A stretch of 64,000 bases of DNA from Aspidapion aeneum (Eukaryota; Arthropoda; Insecta; Coleoptera; Brentidae): positions 36,113,851-36,177,850 of the forward strand of contig OY755047.1 of assembly GCA_963576565.1 (NCBI GenBank). The letters are read 5' to 3'. The notes under the pieces were generated by a model, which searched no databases, was not told the DNA's origin, and saw only the letters and a list, made by a program, of their open reading frames with translations. Made by a program: the position numbers and the translations under genes. Positions 1-11,038 of this stretch are shown one piece after another; position 1 is the first letter of the stretch, and each line of letters begins with the position of its first letter.

Positions 1-850
1 TCTGGTCCAATATACTTTTCTGACAATCCTTGTCTTGTTAGTTCGTCAGCTTTTTCATTGCCTTAAATACCTCTGTGTCCTGGCACCCATAATAGTTTTA
101 TTCTATTGCGTTCCGCCAGTTCCACTAGTTCAGCAAGGCATTCCCACACTAGCTTTGAGGTAACCTTCAAGCGCATGACCACCCTGCGGGCTGTCTGGCT
201 GAGTATGTAGATATGGTCTCACCGAAATGTTCCATTCTATTTTTGGCCCTTGCACATTCTATGGCAAAGATATCTGTTTGAAAGACTGTCGACTTATGTC
301 CCAGTGGAAAATACTAATCTCTCCTAGGCATTTTCCTGAATATTCCTGCCCCACTATCTTCGTCAGTCTTTGATCCGTCTGTGTACCAGATCAATTCTTC
401 TTGTGGCAGTGGGTTGTTTTGTCCAGACCACGCTGCTCTCTCCTGTATGATTATTTCAAGTCTGTATAGGTCTGTATAGGTACTTTGGGGACATCTGGTG
501 TGATCTCATGTGTAAGATTGGTATATCCAGAAACCCTTCTTCCCTATTATCTTGATGGTATTGCATAAAGTTCTGAAGTTTCCTTTATCATCAAGTGAAG
601 TGGAGGAGGGTCTAAGATTACCTCCATTGCAGATGTCGAAGTAGATTTCATCGCGCCTGTAATACTGAGGCATGTAAGTCTTTGCACCTGAGCATCACAA
701 TCTGTTGAGCTACTTCTGGCCACCAAACCAGAGATGCATACGTAATGGATGGTCTCACGACCGTCTTGTAAAGCCAATGTACCACATGTGGCCTGAGTCA
801 ACACACATAAGTCCTTGTAGATATTTATTGACACAATTCTATTGGTCACG
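1..850 (-). pseudogene. Non-LTR retrotransposon remnant (end of RT plus RNase H)
   Basis: Read on the minus strand, 850 to about 540 gives the end of a reverse-transcriptase ORF (ITYASLVWWPE, then CLSITGAM and PPLHLMI, a signature of I/R1/LOA-like LINEs). 420 to 1 gives a retroelement RNase H: WYTDGSK with the first catalytic Asp, GAGIF, then FQTDIFAIECA with the catalytic Glu, then VPGHRGI and GNEKADELT. The pieces lie in different frames, with stops at for example VPGHRGI-stop-GNEKAD, so no functional protein can be made. The element runs off the window start, so its 3' end is not seen. The family group is inferred from motifs; exact clade is uncertain. Confidence 0.8.
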
Positions 851-1289
851 CGTAAGAACTTTCCATACGAAGTTCAACCTTACGAACATTTCTTCTGTCA
901 AGATCGCTGATTGGCTGGATCTCTCTTCCATAGCATGTATGTGTGATCAGCCTAATATTTGGGGGTATGACTTATTCAACTAAAGAGTTGTCTATAATTG
1001 ACAGCTAAATTAACATCTATATGTAATTTAGGGTTCTGCATTGTTAATGAGGCTGTCAAGAATATTTAAAAAAGTTTCACGCAAACGAAAAAAACGGAGC
1101 TTATTGTGTTTATATTTTGAATATTGATGCGAGATTATTTTTCTTTCCTCGCAGCTCCTTAAAATTACAAAGGCAAATCAGAATGGAAAATAGCAATGGA
1201 AAAGTTATCCAATCAAATACCAGTAATTTTCCATGCAGTTAACAATCGTCTCTAATAGCTTTATACAAGGTTTTATTTAACTTGCTTTG
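851..1289. other. Unassigned AT-rich spacer
   Basis: No coding signature, tRNA or clear repeat structure was recognised between the LINE remnant and the mariner remnant. Confidence 0.4.
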
Positions 1290-2404
1290 TACGAGAGTTT
1301 TCGTTTTAGGTTTTGCATATACAGCTGAAATAAAACAGTAGATTCCTTTTGAAGACTTAATGGTGTTTCGAAGTATTCTCCAGCGCTCAAACCAGTTGTC
1401 AAAGCTATAATTCCACTCGTTTGTACTGTCAAAATTGCATTCTTGAAGGCGTCGACTGCTTTCTCTGGCGACTGAAATCTTTGACCACGCAGTCCATTCT
1501 TGATTTTTGGAAAAGTATAAAAATCGTTGGGACTTAGGTCGGGACTGTATGGAGGATGGTCCAACAATTCGACGTTTTGTTGGGTTAAAAATTCAATGGT
1601 TTTTTGTGCTTTGTTTGAACTTGCATTGTCTTGGTGGAGGATGATTCGTCGTTCGGGGTTCGTTTTTTGATGCTCAGCGATGACTTTCGGCAAACAAATG
1701 GTGATGTACCAATCGGCAGGAACAGTACTTTGATCATTCAGAGGAATTGTTGCTGCTTTTTTGACAAATGTCGCGACCATTGGATACACTTCGAGAACGG
1801 GTGACTTTTGTTGGCTTTTCTTCAACTTGGAACACCCAAACAGAAAGTGTGTGCCACACTTAAGCTAAGTATAAAATATAGTATGACTAATCTCTAAGTA
1901 TAGGAAATATATTGTCAAAAAATCAAATATTTAATTTTTGACAATTTTGCCAGAGATATTTCAAATATTTAGTCACTATTTTTTATACTTAGCTCAATTG
2001 TAGCTTTCACTAATTAACATATATGCATTATTAGGAAAAAAGTTCCTCGAATTCATAACTTTTTTTGCATTTTGCGACTAAACCTATCGAAAGGGTTTAT
2101 ATAGACATTTTTTCTTAGAATTGCTCACTGAACAATTCTATTAATGTTTGCTGACAAAGAAAATAAGTACCAAAAACTTTCACGGCCTCCGCTAGTATCT
2201 TGTTGAGATGATTTCCTTCGAAAGTTTAAAGGTAAAGAAAATTATAGCCCAAAAATGTTTTTAGTTTAATTTCATTTTTCGACTGATTTGTTAAATTAAA
2301 AAGTTCACTGTAGCTATAAAACTATATGTCTCGCACTGAAATTTTGAATATGGGTTAGCTAAAGATTTAGGTTAAATTTAATATAAAAGACAGCCCTCGT
2401 GCAT
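1290..2404 (-). pseudogene. Mariner transposase remnant M1 (C-terminal half)
   Basis: The minus strand 1825-1277 encodes about 180 residues of a mariner-family DDE transposase: LPKVIAEHQKTNPER, the second catalytic region LHQDNASS, then HPPYSPDLSPNDFYTFPKIKN carrying the final Asp of the D,D34D triad. Intact mariner transposases are about 345 residues. The N-terminal helix-turn-helix half and first catalytic Asp are missing, and the open frame reads through the 3' terminal repeat at about 1291. The 5' terminal repeat (rc of GCCCTCGT) is at about 2390-2404. A small MITE interrupts it at 1860-1999. It belongs to the same family as the copies at 2624, 53590, 57052 and 57485. Non-functional. Confidence 0.85.
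1860..1999. mobile_element. Short MITE inside mariner M1
   Basis: The segment begins TTAAGCTAAGTATAAAAT and ends in a near-perfect inverse (ATTTTTTATACTTAGCTCAA); the next inward blocks (ATAGTATGACTAA / TTAGTCACTAT) also pair. The roughly 140-bp imperfect palindrome separates the transposase coding part from its 5' region. No ORF. Family not identified. Confidence 0.6.
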
Positions 2405-4199
2405 GTATAACTTGTATGAATTTTTGCGTCTAACATTGTATTGGAGAAACCTTGCGATTTTCGTACACAGGCGGTTCATTAACTATTAATTATCGAATGC
2501 CGGATGGGCTTAAGTAATGTAATCAGTCTGCTGATAAAGCCGCTATCATTTTTCTTAAAAAATAAATTAGGTTAGACTTGACATCCAATTCCTTATGGAT
2601 CAAACTGAAACTAAAACTTAATACGAGGGCTGTCTGGGTACTTTGAAGACCTGCAGCATTATTGGTTTATTCTGTTGCCAGGACAAACCAATAATACTTT
2701 ACAAAGTGCGTACGGTTCGGTTCGGTTCGGTTGTGGATTAGGAAACTCTTCTGCTATTTAAGCGCCACCTTTTTTGGTAATAAATTGAAGTGAAGTTTTT
2801 AATAAACATTAAAAAAGGAAATATATTTATTAATATTTACCAAGTGTTGTTTTAAGACAACTTCAACCTTTTTATAATTTAGTACCTTGAAAGAAATACA
2901 CTTTAACTGAATTCAAAACTTTGTATTATCAACAAATTAGTTATGTACATTCCTACAATTGAAAATTGTTCATAAAAAAAAATCTAATCACTCTTGCTTT
3001 ATCCGATACGTGGCCACATAGTGAGCGCATACAATATTAACTTTAATATTAATAACTATGAGGATATCAAAAATTATGGAGCGAAACCGCCTAATTAATT
3101 AAAAAAAAAAAGGAAAAACATAAATATATATTTTATAAAAAAAAGGAGTGATTCCATCCTTAAAACTGCTACCATCATCAAGGCCTTTGTGTCCCAAAGA
3201 GGATAAGACAGGTTAGGGCTCCGCAAGGCATATTAGGGCATCTGCAGAATAAGGCAGCCATAGAGCTGGTCATTGTAGCTAAACAGGTACCGGAGGGAGA
3301 GTGAATATCAAAGACACAAACTGTTGTGGAGTTCCCTGTTGAGGAAAACTATAAGAGGCAGGTTGTGACGACGACCACGAGGGCACTCTGATTGAGGAAG
3401 GGTAGAGAGAGAGCCGGACGAGAAACCCTAAATTAAAGATACATGGCCTTTAGAAAATTTGCCAATAGATAGAAGAAATAATAGCTTGACATAAAATGCA
3501 GATAATTAATTAACAGAAAAATATATTACTCACCCTTTGTTTGGGGCAGCCAGAAATTCATTCATGAATTTCTCACTCAAAACTATCAATCGAGTCACAA
3601 AAGAAATGTCTGCACATAGTGCACACAGCAGCGAATCATTCGCTGTAAATATTTTAAGTCTTTTAACTATTTTTAAACCATAAATTAATTCATGAAAAAC
3701 GAACGGTTAAAATTTATAACCTTATTCCATTGAACATTTTGAAGGCAAAGAAAGAAAAGACGGTGCTGTCACTGGAAGTATGCCCGCAGAATAGTCTCGG
3801 GTATGGTCAAATCAAAACGAGCTTTTTCGAGAGACAAGAGGGACTGTTCAACGACAGTGATCTAAAAAGTAGTCAGTGAGAAAAATTTACTATTAACTAG
3901 AAGGGAATACGAATAAAAATAGCAGGAATAATATATTGGATTCTTCTATTGAAAATCGAAGAGCGATTTCCATTTATTCCAGCAAGAAAACATATGACCG
4001 GACACAAAGGTTGGTGGGTGCAAACAGGCATTAACAGTCTAGTGCAAGCAGGCGTTAAAATATGTGCAACCGGCAGCTAATTCCTTGGTAAGTCAATTGA
4101 TGCTGACCGAACGGGAATTTGCTGACGAGTTGCAATTTGAAATCAAAACAAAACAAAAGGTTCAGAACCTTAGAAAAATAAAATAAATATTCTTTTATT

Positions 4200-4814
4200 A
4201 GCTCACACATATACTATACTATAGTAGTGTGAGCTATGGTGATCCTAGTTTTTTCGAGAAAAAAAAAAGTTGCTCCGATTTCAAAAATTTTTATATATCT
4301 TTGCGTTACAGATGATTTTGAAACTTTTTTGTCGCGCCGTCTGTCTGTCTGTCTGTCTGTCTGTATGTCTGTATGTCTGTCTGTAACGACCAACGCGCAT
4401 AACTCAAAAACCGCTTGCCCGATTTCAATGAAATTTGGTACCTAGCCTGGGTCTTGGGTCTAGATGGTCCCATTTAAAAATGAACAACATCCACCGAACA
4501 CAAGCCAAGTAAAAGGGTGGGGGTAGATTTCAAAAATTAGAGTTTATATGAAAATATGGCGTGTATGATATCAAACGAAAGGTAATTGAGTCTGGAGTTG
4601 AACAAAATACATTTCAATTTTTGATTTTTTTAAGGGGGGGGGCAAGTTTCAAAAATTTGAGTTTAAGTCAAAACATGGCTTGTGTGGTATCAAACGAGAG
4701 GTAATTTAGTCTGGAGTTGAATAACATATATTACAGTTTTTAGTTATATTAGCTCACACGTACACTATAACTATAGTACCTAGTGTGAGCTTAGAGGCCC
4801 ATATATTGGCAGAG
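4200..4814. mobile_element. Non-autonomous element with hairpin ends, copy 1
   Basis: It is absent from the right LTR at the matching point (about 13541), so its limits are clear: it begins AGCTCACACATATAC, ends GGCCCATATATTGGCAGAG, and is flanked by TATT at 4196-4199 and 4815-4818. Near each end is a hairpin built on AGCTCACAC / GTGTGAGCT, but the extreme right end has no inverse at the left. The interior carries a CTGT microsatellite and the common insect TE motif CGATTTCAATGAAATTTGGTA-like sequence. A shorter relative lies at 51398-51786. Superfamily not identified. Confidence 0.75.
4340..4384. repeat. (CTGT)n microsatellite
   Basis: About eleven CTGT units with two CTGTATGT variants, inside the MITE at 4200-4814. 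The related copy at 51398 lacks this segment. Confidence 0.9.
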
Positions 4815-4889
4815 TATTTTTAAATAACTATCCTTGGTTTTTGGAGCATTTTTCTTATGTAAGTACTAAAGGGAAATAAAAATGCTACA

Positions 4890-5704
4890 CTACCTCTCTT
4901 CGAGAAAAAATAAAATAATAATGAAATTATTATTTTTTATTTAAACAAAAAAAACTTTATACAATAGATAAGGTTAATTTACCCAGAGAAATATTTAAGC
5001 CATTGGCATTTGTTCACAGTACTATGATATCTGCGCGTATCATACGTCCTTTCGAAGACAAAATTTGGGAAGGTCACTATTTATGAAAGTCAAAGTCGGT
5101 AGGGTCTAGGGTACTGCAAATAAAACCAACTTAGTTAGTAAAGGTACTAAAATTTTAAATTTAGGTAAACGATGTGTCTAAGGAGTACTTAACACAAAGG
5201 TATCTAACAAAATTCATTAGCAGAAAGAAGATCACTACGAACCTTTTCAAAGCATTAACCTAAAACTAAACATATAACACAAAAAAAAGCAAAAAGGAAA
5301 GTGAAAGATAGGAAAGAGCTATGTGGTGGGCCCCAATACCACATAGGATCTAGAAGAAGGAAGGTTATAGGCGGGCGAAGAGGATCAACTCCGCTGGCAA
5401 CGCCTATGCCGCATAAGCAAGCGAGGTATCCTGTTAGGAAAATCCCCCGAAGTACTATGTACAAAAGAGTGCTCGCATCTGAGAGTCTGTTGGGTTCCAG
5501 AGGATGTCAGTCACAGCCTGTAGGCCAGATTCGAGGATGTTATTTGAATCCGGCAAAGTCGAAGTTGCAAAATTCCAGAAAGTTTTGGAATGTGCTCGTA
5601 TATCGACTCTGCACTCTGCGAAAGAACAAACCATCCGGTTCCCAACGTTCTCTCAGACCGATAAAGGTGAAAACAAATACAAAGGGAAATAGATTTTTTT
5701 TAAA

Positions 5705-5735
<31 letters not shown>

Positions 5736-6235
5736 AGACAACTAATCTAAGACTCAAGGCTCAAGAATTTGCCAATAACAGAGGGTCTTAGATATAAGAA
5801 AATAAGAAAATCCTAGGTATTAAGAATTTTAAACCTCTAGAGGAAACTTAAACTAAAGGTAATTTTTACACAAGGTAACTTCATACACAATATAAATGTG
5901 TAGATAATATAATCATAATGTAACCAGGTAGATCTACTTTAGGTAGATTAAGGTATTTTGTAAAAAAAAGGTAAATAGGCAACAGAGTGACTCTGTCACA
6001 TATGGGTAATCTCAAACTAAAAACTTAAGGTAGGCTCTATTGCTACAGCACAGCAAGTAGGCCAGGTAAGGTAAACTATCTCTCTGATAGCAGTACGGCA
6101 ATTTAATAGAATAATATTTTTGGTATTTTACTCCATACAATATAAGGTAGAGATAATAAGTAATTAAGGTAGAACTATAAGATAAATACTTGTAGAATTA
6201 TTAGATAAATAGTTAAGATATAATAGGTAACAAAA
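4890..6235 (-). other. 3' untranslated region of the gypsy element
   Basis: Lies between the integrase stop and the 3' LTR. It is AT-rich with an (AT)n tract at 5708-5735. A plus-strand open frame of 149 codons at 5301-5750 and a hydrophobic minus-strand frame at 5464-5255 show no known motif, and no signal-peptide/cleavage-site/fusion layout of an envelope protein is visible. Confidence 0.55.
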
Positions 6236-7060
6236 CTATTCTTCCGAGTCGGCTGAAGACAAATCATCATCATAATCGTGACATACCTTCAAATCTTTTC
6301 TATGCCAAACACCGGCATTGGTATTGTCTGGTTTTTTGTGAACAATAGATAAGTTATATCTTGGAGCTAATTTAGCTGAAAACTTATTTACAGCATTAGA
6401 TAAGACTTTATTACGTCTCCACACTCTATCACCAACTTTAAATTGAATATCACGCTTCCTTAGATTATAAGCTTTAGCGTTTCTTTCATGAGAGATATGA
6501 AGTTTTTGTTTAACTTCTATAAATATTTCCTTAAGTTCTTCAAAAGATTCAGCATAGGTATTTTTATCTCCTGGAGAGATTTCAATAGTAGGATCATTAG
6601 GAATATTACCAAAGTAATTTCCACAAAGAGGTACATGATGTCCAAAAGCTAAGAAGGTTGGAGGATAACCAGTAACTTGATGTCTAACCGTATTATAGGC
6701 CTGTCGAACTGCTGGTATGTGTACATCCCAATCAGTATGTTCATTTACGAAACATCTTAAAGTATTTCCTATAGTCTGATTATTTCTTTCAACAGGATTT
6801 ACTTGAGGAGAGTATACAGCAGTATACCAGAGCTTAACCTGATATTTCTTACAGACATTTTTAAAGACATTACCGGCCAGATTAGAGTCGTTATCGCAAA
6901 TTAAAATTTGGGGAACCCCAAACATAAGAAAAACATCTTCTTCAAGAATTTTGGTAATATTAGGAGCTTTAGCTGACCTCAAAGGAAAAATTAAAAGATA
7001 TTTAGTGAAGAAGTCACTAATAACTAAAATCCAAACGAAACCTCTTTTCGAGCGTGGTTT
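6236..7060 (-). pseudogene. Integrase core and C-terminal part of gypsy pol
   Basis: Minus strand. After a one-base frame change near 7060 the frame reads GFVWILVISDFFTKYLL, SAKAPNITKILEEDVF, FGVPQILICDNDSN (second catalytic Asp), YSPQVNPVERNNQTI (catalytic Glu), then WDVHIPAVRQAYNT. The end is KFSAKLAPRY and VWHRKDLK, a typical integrase C-terminal region, with an acidic tail (DDDLSSADSEE). The first catalytic Asp (LICVDLT) lies just across the frameshift in the upstream frame. In an intact element integrase is the last domain of the Pol polyprotein and joins cDNA to host DNA. Here translation from pol would stop at 7059. Confidence 0.85.
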
Positions 7061-9608
7061 ACGTTAGATCTACACAAATTAATTGGAAAGGAAAGTTAAT
7101 AATTTTTTCTCTGCCCATAAGACCCATTGGAGCAGTATTACTAATCTTATTTGCACCACATATCAGGCATGTTCTGACATATTTGAGGACATCTCTCCTC
7201 ATCCGTGGCCAATAATAATATTCTTGGACACGATGGATAGTCTTAAAAAAAGCAAAGTGACCAGAAGTAGGATTGTCATGACAAGAAGAAATCACCTCTT
7301 GCCTTTGGGGTTTAGGGACTAATATTTTCCATTCACGAAAATTATAGACCAAAGGTAATTGTGAAGGAACGAACTTATAAACTTTATTATCTTCAACTTT
7401 CCACTGTGGATAGTTTTCAGGAGATTTTAAGATGTTTTCGCGCATCGAAAGGTACCAATTATCTAAAGCTTGAAAATCTACATCAATGATAGATACTTGA
7501 GGAAAAACTCGAGAGGGAGAAGATAAGTTGTTGACATTAGATGATGTCAGAGATAAAATGGAAGCAGGTGGATTTTCTACATCCAAATCGTTAGTTTCAG
7601 CATGAGGTATACGACTGAGTGCATCAGGTACAACATTATGAGCTCCTTTTCTGTGGACCAAATCAAAAGAAAATTGTCGTAAACGTATGGACGATCTTGC
7701 AAGACGACCAGAAGGATTTTTGAGTGAATTGAGCCAAAGTAGAGAATAATGATCAGTTATCACGGTAAATTTAGTTCCTTCTACATAGCAACGAAAATGT
7801 TCTAAAGAGAAAATTACACTCAAAAGTTCGCGTTCTGTGATACTATAGTTTTGCTCAGTCCTAGACAAACCACGAGATGCATAGGCAATGACCTTTTCTT
7901 CGCCGTCCAAAACTTGGGTGAGTACATCGCCAAGGCCGCTATCACTGGCATCACATTGGATTGTAAAAGGCTGATTAAAATCAGGCTGTGACAAGATAGG
8001 CGCAGAAACTAATAATTCCTTAATTTTTATAAACGCAGATTCGGCCTCATCAGACCAAGAAATAGGTTGTTTTTTGTGCTTTCTTCCTTTCAGCAGGTCA
8101 TTAAGAATACTAACTACGGCAGAGAAATCTTTAATGAAGCGCCTATACCAACTACACATGGCTACAAATCTTTTTACATCGGTAGTGTTATTTGGTCGGG
8201 GATAATTCACCAGAGCCTCCACTTTTGAAGGGTCGGTCGCTAAAGAATGTTTTTGTACTAAAAAACCACAATATACCAAAGGTATTTTAAAGTATTCACA
8301 TTTCTCAAAATTTACTGTAAAATGTGCCTCTTTTAATTTATCTCGGACAAGATGTAAGAGTCGAATATGCTCGGAAAATGTGCTTGAAATTACTATAATA
8401 TCGTCAAGATAGCAAAAGATATTTGGTACATACTTCGGACCAAAGATTGAATCAACTAATTTTTGTTGCGTCTGCGCAGCGTTACAAAGGCCAAAGGGAA
8501 CCACTTTAAATTGAAAATGACCTCGTCCGAGAACAGTTTTTTCTTTGCTTCCCTCATCCAGAGGAATTTGCCAAAAAGCTTTACGCAAATCAATTGAAGA
8601 TATGTATGAAGCACCTCGAAGATTATAAGGAATTCTATCAATGCGTTGAAGCGGATATGGATCTTTTTGAAGGCATTCGTTCAAATGACGCCCGTCGAAA
8701 CAAAAGCGATGTTCATTGTTCTGCTTCTTTACCAAAAGAACAGGAGATGGCCAAGGACTCTGTGATTCTTCAATCACATCCAGTTCCAACATAGAATCTA
8801 ATTCATCATTAAGAATTTTTTGCATATACGGAGACATAAAGTAAGGTCGCTTTCGAAAAGGCTTGGCATCGCCAGTATCTAATATCAATTTAATCTTATC
8901 TGTTCTACCAATACCATTAGAACTGTCAATTTCCTTAAAAGATTCAATAACTGATAACGCTAATTTTTTATCAGAGGGAGATAAGTCATCAATAGAAAAA
9001 CAGTAGCTAGTCGAGGACAACAGAGGACTGATTTCAGAAAAGGCAGAAAAAGCAGTAGGAATAGGTATGTTATCTGATTTTATAAACCAACTATTATTAG
9101 AAAAATTAATAACTATGTTAAACTTCTGAGCAAAGTCAATACCAATAAAACTATGAGTGATAGAAGGTACAACAAAAGCTTTAATAATTTTACAAACATC
9201 ATTGATGCAAACAGGTAAGTCCACTATCCCTTGAACTTCAGTATAGGAACCATCAGCAGTACTGATGTTTTGTCCAAGGCAGGGAGAAATTTTAAAGTTA
9301 AATTGTTTCAGTTGTAAGCCGTCACCGCCTACTACAGAAGAGTTTGCTCCAGAATCAATTAGAACAGAAATATCATGGTCAAATATTTTGACAGAGATAT
9401 AAGGCCTATTATCTAATGGTTTATTTACAAAGAATGGTAGTAATTCTTGTTTTCTAGGAATGGGCTGTACATAAAAATTTTTAATAAAAGATAACCAACT
9501 TTTCCAGTCTTCATTATTTCTAGAATAAATGGGCTTTGTGATCTTGCTAGAAATGCGGTGTAAACCTGGACCACAGTAAGAAACACCTTTATTTAGTTTT
9601 TTGCACAA
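7059..9608 (-). CDS. Gypsy Pol polyprotein: protease, RT, RNase H, integrase start
   Basis: An 849-codon open frame on the minus strand overlapping the end of gag by 16 bases in the -1 frame. Domain order: aspartic protease (VLIDSGANSSVV, about residue 85); reverse transcriptase with DVIEESQSPWPSPVLLVKK, RFCFDGRHLN, SSIDLRKAFWQIPL, VPFGLCNAAQTQQKL and catalytic CYLDDIIVIS (YxDD, about residue 400); RNase H with IQCDASDSGLG, RELLSVIFSLEHFR and VITDHYSLLWL; then the integrase zinc-binding region (HDNPTSGHFAFFKTI ... CLICGANK). This makes the element Ty3/gypsy, since integrase follows RT-RNase H. The frame is otherwise intact up to the integrase frameshift. Confidence 0.92.
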   Translation of the reverse strand: MCKKLNKGVSYCGPGLHRISSKITKPIYSRNNEDWKSWLSFIKNFYVQPIPRKQELLPFFVNKPLDNRPYISVKIFDHDISVLIDSGANSSVVGGDGLQLKQFNFKISPCLGQNISTADGSYTEVQGIVDLPVCINDVCKIIKAFVVPSITHSFIGIDFAQKFNIVINFSNNSWFIKSDNIPIPTAFSAFSEISPLLSSTSYCFSIDDLSPSDKKLALSVIESFKEIDSSNGIGRTDKIKLILDTGDAKPFRKRPYFMSPYMQKILNDELDSMLELDVIEESQSPWPSPVLLVKKQNNEHRFCFDGRHLNECLQKDPYPLQRIDRIPYNLRGASYISSIDLRKAFWQIPLDEGSKEKTVLGRGHFQFKVVPFGLCNAAQTQQKLVDSIFGPKYVPNIFCYLDDIIVISSTFSEHIRLLHLVRDKLKEAHFTVNFEKCEYFKIPLVYCGFLVQKHSLATDPSKVEALVNYPRPNNTTDVKRFVAMCSWYRRFIKDFSAVVSILNDLLKGRKHKKQPISWSDEAESAFIKIKELLVSAPILSQPDFNQPFTIQCDASDSGLGDVLTQVLDGEEKVIAYASRGLSRTEQNYSITERELLSVIFSLEHFRCYVEGTKFTVITDHYSLLWLNSLKNPSGRLARSSIRLRQFSFDLVHRKGAHNVVPDALSRIPHAETNDLDVENPPASILSLTSSNVNNLSSPSRVFPQVSIIDVDFQALDNWYLSMRENILKSPENYPQWKVEDNKVYKFVPSQLPLVYNFREWKILVPKPQRQEVISSCHDNPTSGHFAFFKTIHRVQEYYYWPRMRRDVLKYVRTCLICGANKISNTAPMGLMGREKIINFPFQLICVDLT

Positions 9609-11038
9609 TTGGGACAGTTGGTCACCTTAAAACCAGATTCACCACAACGAAAACAGAAGGTTGTCCTAGCTTTAGTACAGGAGTTATAACTGTGACCAGA
9701 TTGTTTACAATTAAAGCAAACAGCTTTAGATCTTTGACTAGAACCATTAGATTGTCTTAAAGTAGGGTTAGAATCCGACTGGACATTCCCAGAGGTAGGA
9801 GATACATTATTACTGTTCGATGTCCTAGAGGTAGGAGTAGAAGAAACCGTCTGGGTATTATTTCTAAAATAAGAAGTGTGGTTTGATCTACTATTAGGCT
9901 TGGGCCTAGAATTAAAATTATTTTGTCGAAAGCTAGGGTTAGTAGAATTAAAGTTAGTTGAACGAAAATTAGAATTACTAAAAATAGGGGAAATCTGCAC
10001 ATCAGGTTTTCTTTGAAGTAGGTAAGAAGTTTCTTCAAGTTTGCGGCATAAGTTAATTAAATGTTCCACTGTGGGTATATCCTCAAGAGCTAATTTAGCG
10101 ATATGCTCAGGTAACAAATTTTTCCTAAGATATTTGACTTTTGTTACTTCGGCTGGTTTTGAAGTTAAGCGACTAAATAGGTTTTCCATACAGGCAACAT
10201 ACATAATTATTGATTCATTCTTTTTTTGTCTCCGATATTTTATTTCATCCCAAATATCATCATCCGGACAAGGTGGCAAGAAATCTTTTCTCAACCGAGC
10301 AACTAAAGAGTCCCAATCGGTAACTGAATTTTTAATGCTTCGGTACCAAGAAAAAGCATCTCCGACAAAAAGTTCACAACTTGACTCAAATAATTCTTGT
10401 TTAGAAACTTTGCGCGCTAAAGCCAGTTCAGTAATTCTTTCGAGAAAATAAAACAATCTCTTTGGATCCCCATTAAATTTAATCCCCCATTCTGACAGTG
10501 GAATGTGATAGGAACATGTAGCAGCAGGTGCTGTAACATTAATGACTGGTGCCAAACTTGAAGAAAGTTGAGAAGTAGGGTTAGGAGAGGTAGATAGACC
10601 TTGGGTTACTTTATGAAATAATTCAGACTCATACTGCAAAGCATTGGCATAAGCTTCGTCCTTGAAGGTTATGACCTTATCTTTGTATTCAGTTTCAGGT
10701 ATGGGAAGCCTCCTAACTCGATACTGAACATGAGTTAGTCTAGACTTGCAACGTAAAAAGAGATAGTCATTGTCTGACCGTTCAAATTCAGAAATATTTA
10801 ATTTAAGATCGTTCAAAGTTCGTTTAATTTCAATTTTTTCTTTATCAAAATCAAATGTATATTGAGAAAGTTCTACCAATGAGGTTTTTGAAGCTCGTTC
10901 CTTAGCCAGCAAGCGACTAAGAATTTTTCTCTTGTCATTTACATTACGAGTGCTCCTGACTTCTCGGATTGCCAATTCATAATTTAATTCATCAATAAGT
11001 AAGTGACTTACTGTAAAATTGACAGCAGCGAAAGTCAT
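9593..11038 (-). CDS. Gypsy Gag polyprotein
   Basis: A 481-codon frame starting ATG at 11038 on the minus strand. The N-terminal half is basic and helical; residues about 185-330 carry the retrotransposon gag fold (WGIKFNGDPKRLFYFLERI, LFVGDAFSWYRSI, WDSLVARLRKDFLP, DEIKYRRQKKNESI). It is followed by an Asn/Ser/Thr/Arg-rich linker and a CCHC zinc knuckle (CFNCKQSGHSYNSC). A second knuckle-like CFRCGESGFKVTNC has Phe where His is expected. The stop at 9593 overlaps the pol frame, consistent with Gag-Pol made by -1 frameshifting. Gag would form the particle that packages element RNA. Confidence 0.88.
   Translation of the reverse strand: MTFAAVNFTVSHLLIDELNYELAIREVRSTRNVNDKRKILSRLLAKERASKTSLVELSQYTFDFDKEKIEIKRTLNDLKLNISEFERSDNDYLFLRCKSRLTHVQYRVRRLPIPETEYKDKVITFKDEAYANALQYESELFHKVTQGLSTSPNPTSQLSSSLAPVINVTAPAATCSYHIPLSEWGIKFNGDPKRLFYFLERITELALARKVSKQELFESSCELFVGDAFSWYRSIKNSVTDWDSLVARLRKDFLPPCPDDDIWDEIKYRRQKKNESIIMYVACMENLFSRLTSKPAEVTKVKYLRKNLLPEHIAKLALEDIPTVEHLINLCRKLEETSYLLQRKPDVQISPIFSNSNFRSTNFNSTNPSFRQNNFNSRPKPNSRSNHTSYFRNNTQTVSSTPTSRTSNSNNVSPTSGNVQSDSNPTLRQSNGSSQRSKAVCFNCKQSGHSYNSCTKARTTFCFRCGESGFKVTNCPNCAKN

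Larger units (their letters stand above)
2652..4889 (-). repeat. 3' LTR of the gypsy element (left copy)
   Basis: Starts TGCAGCATTATT and ends AATGCTACA, matching the right copy. It contains a 615-bp MITE (4200-4814), a short GGTTC expansion at 2714-2732 not present in the right LTR, about 40 extra bases near 3551-3590, and a segment near 3930-4050 that the right LTR lacks. Without the MITE and its 4-bp duplication the LTR would be about 1.62 kb. The purine-rich minus-strand sequence just inside (4890-4904) is the likely polypurine tract. Confidence 0.88.

Noticed and set aside
5255..5750. Possible envelope or accessory protein gene of the gypsy element
   Set aside because: Frames on both strands are short, overlap one another and show no signal peptide, cysteine pattern or cleavage site.
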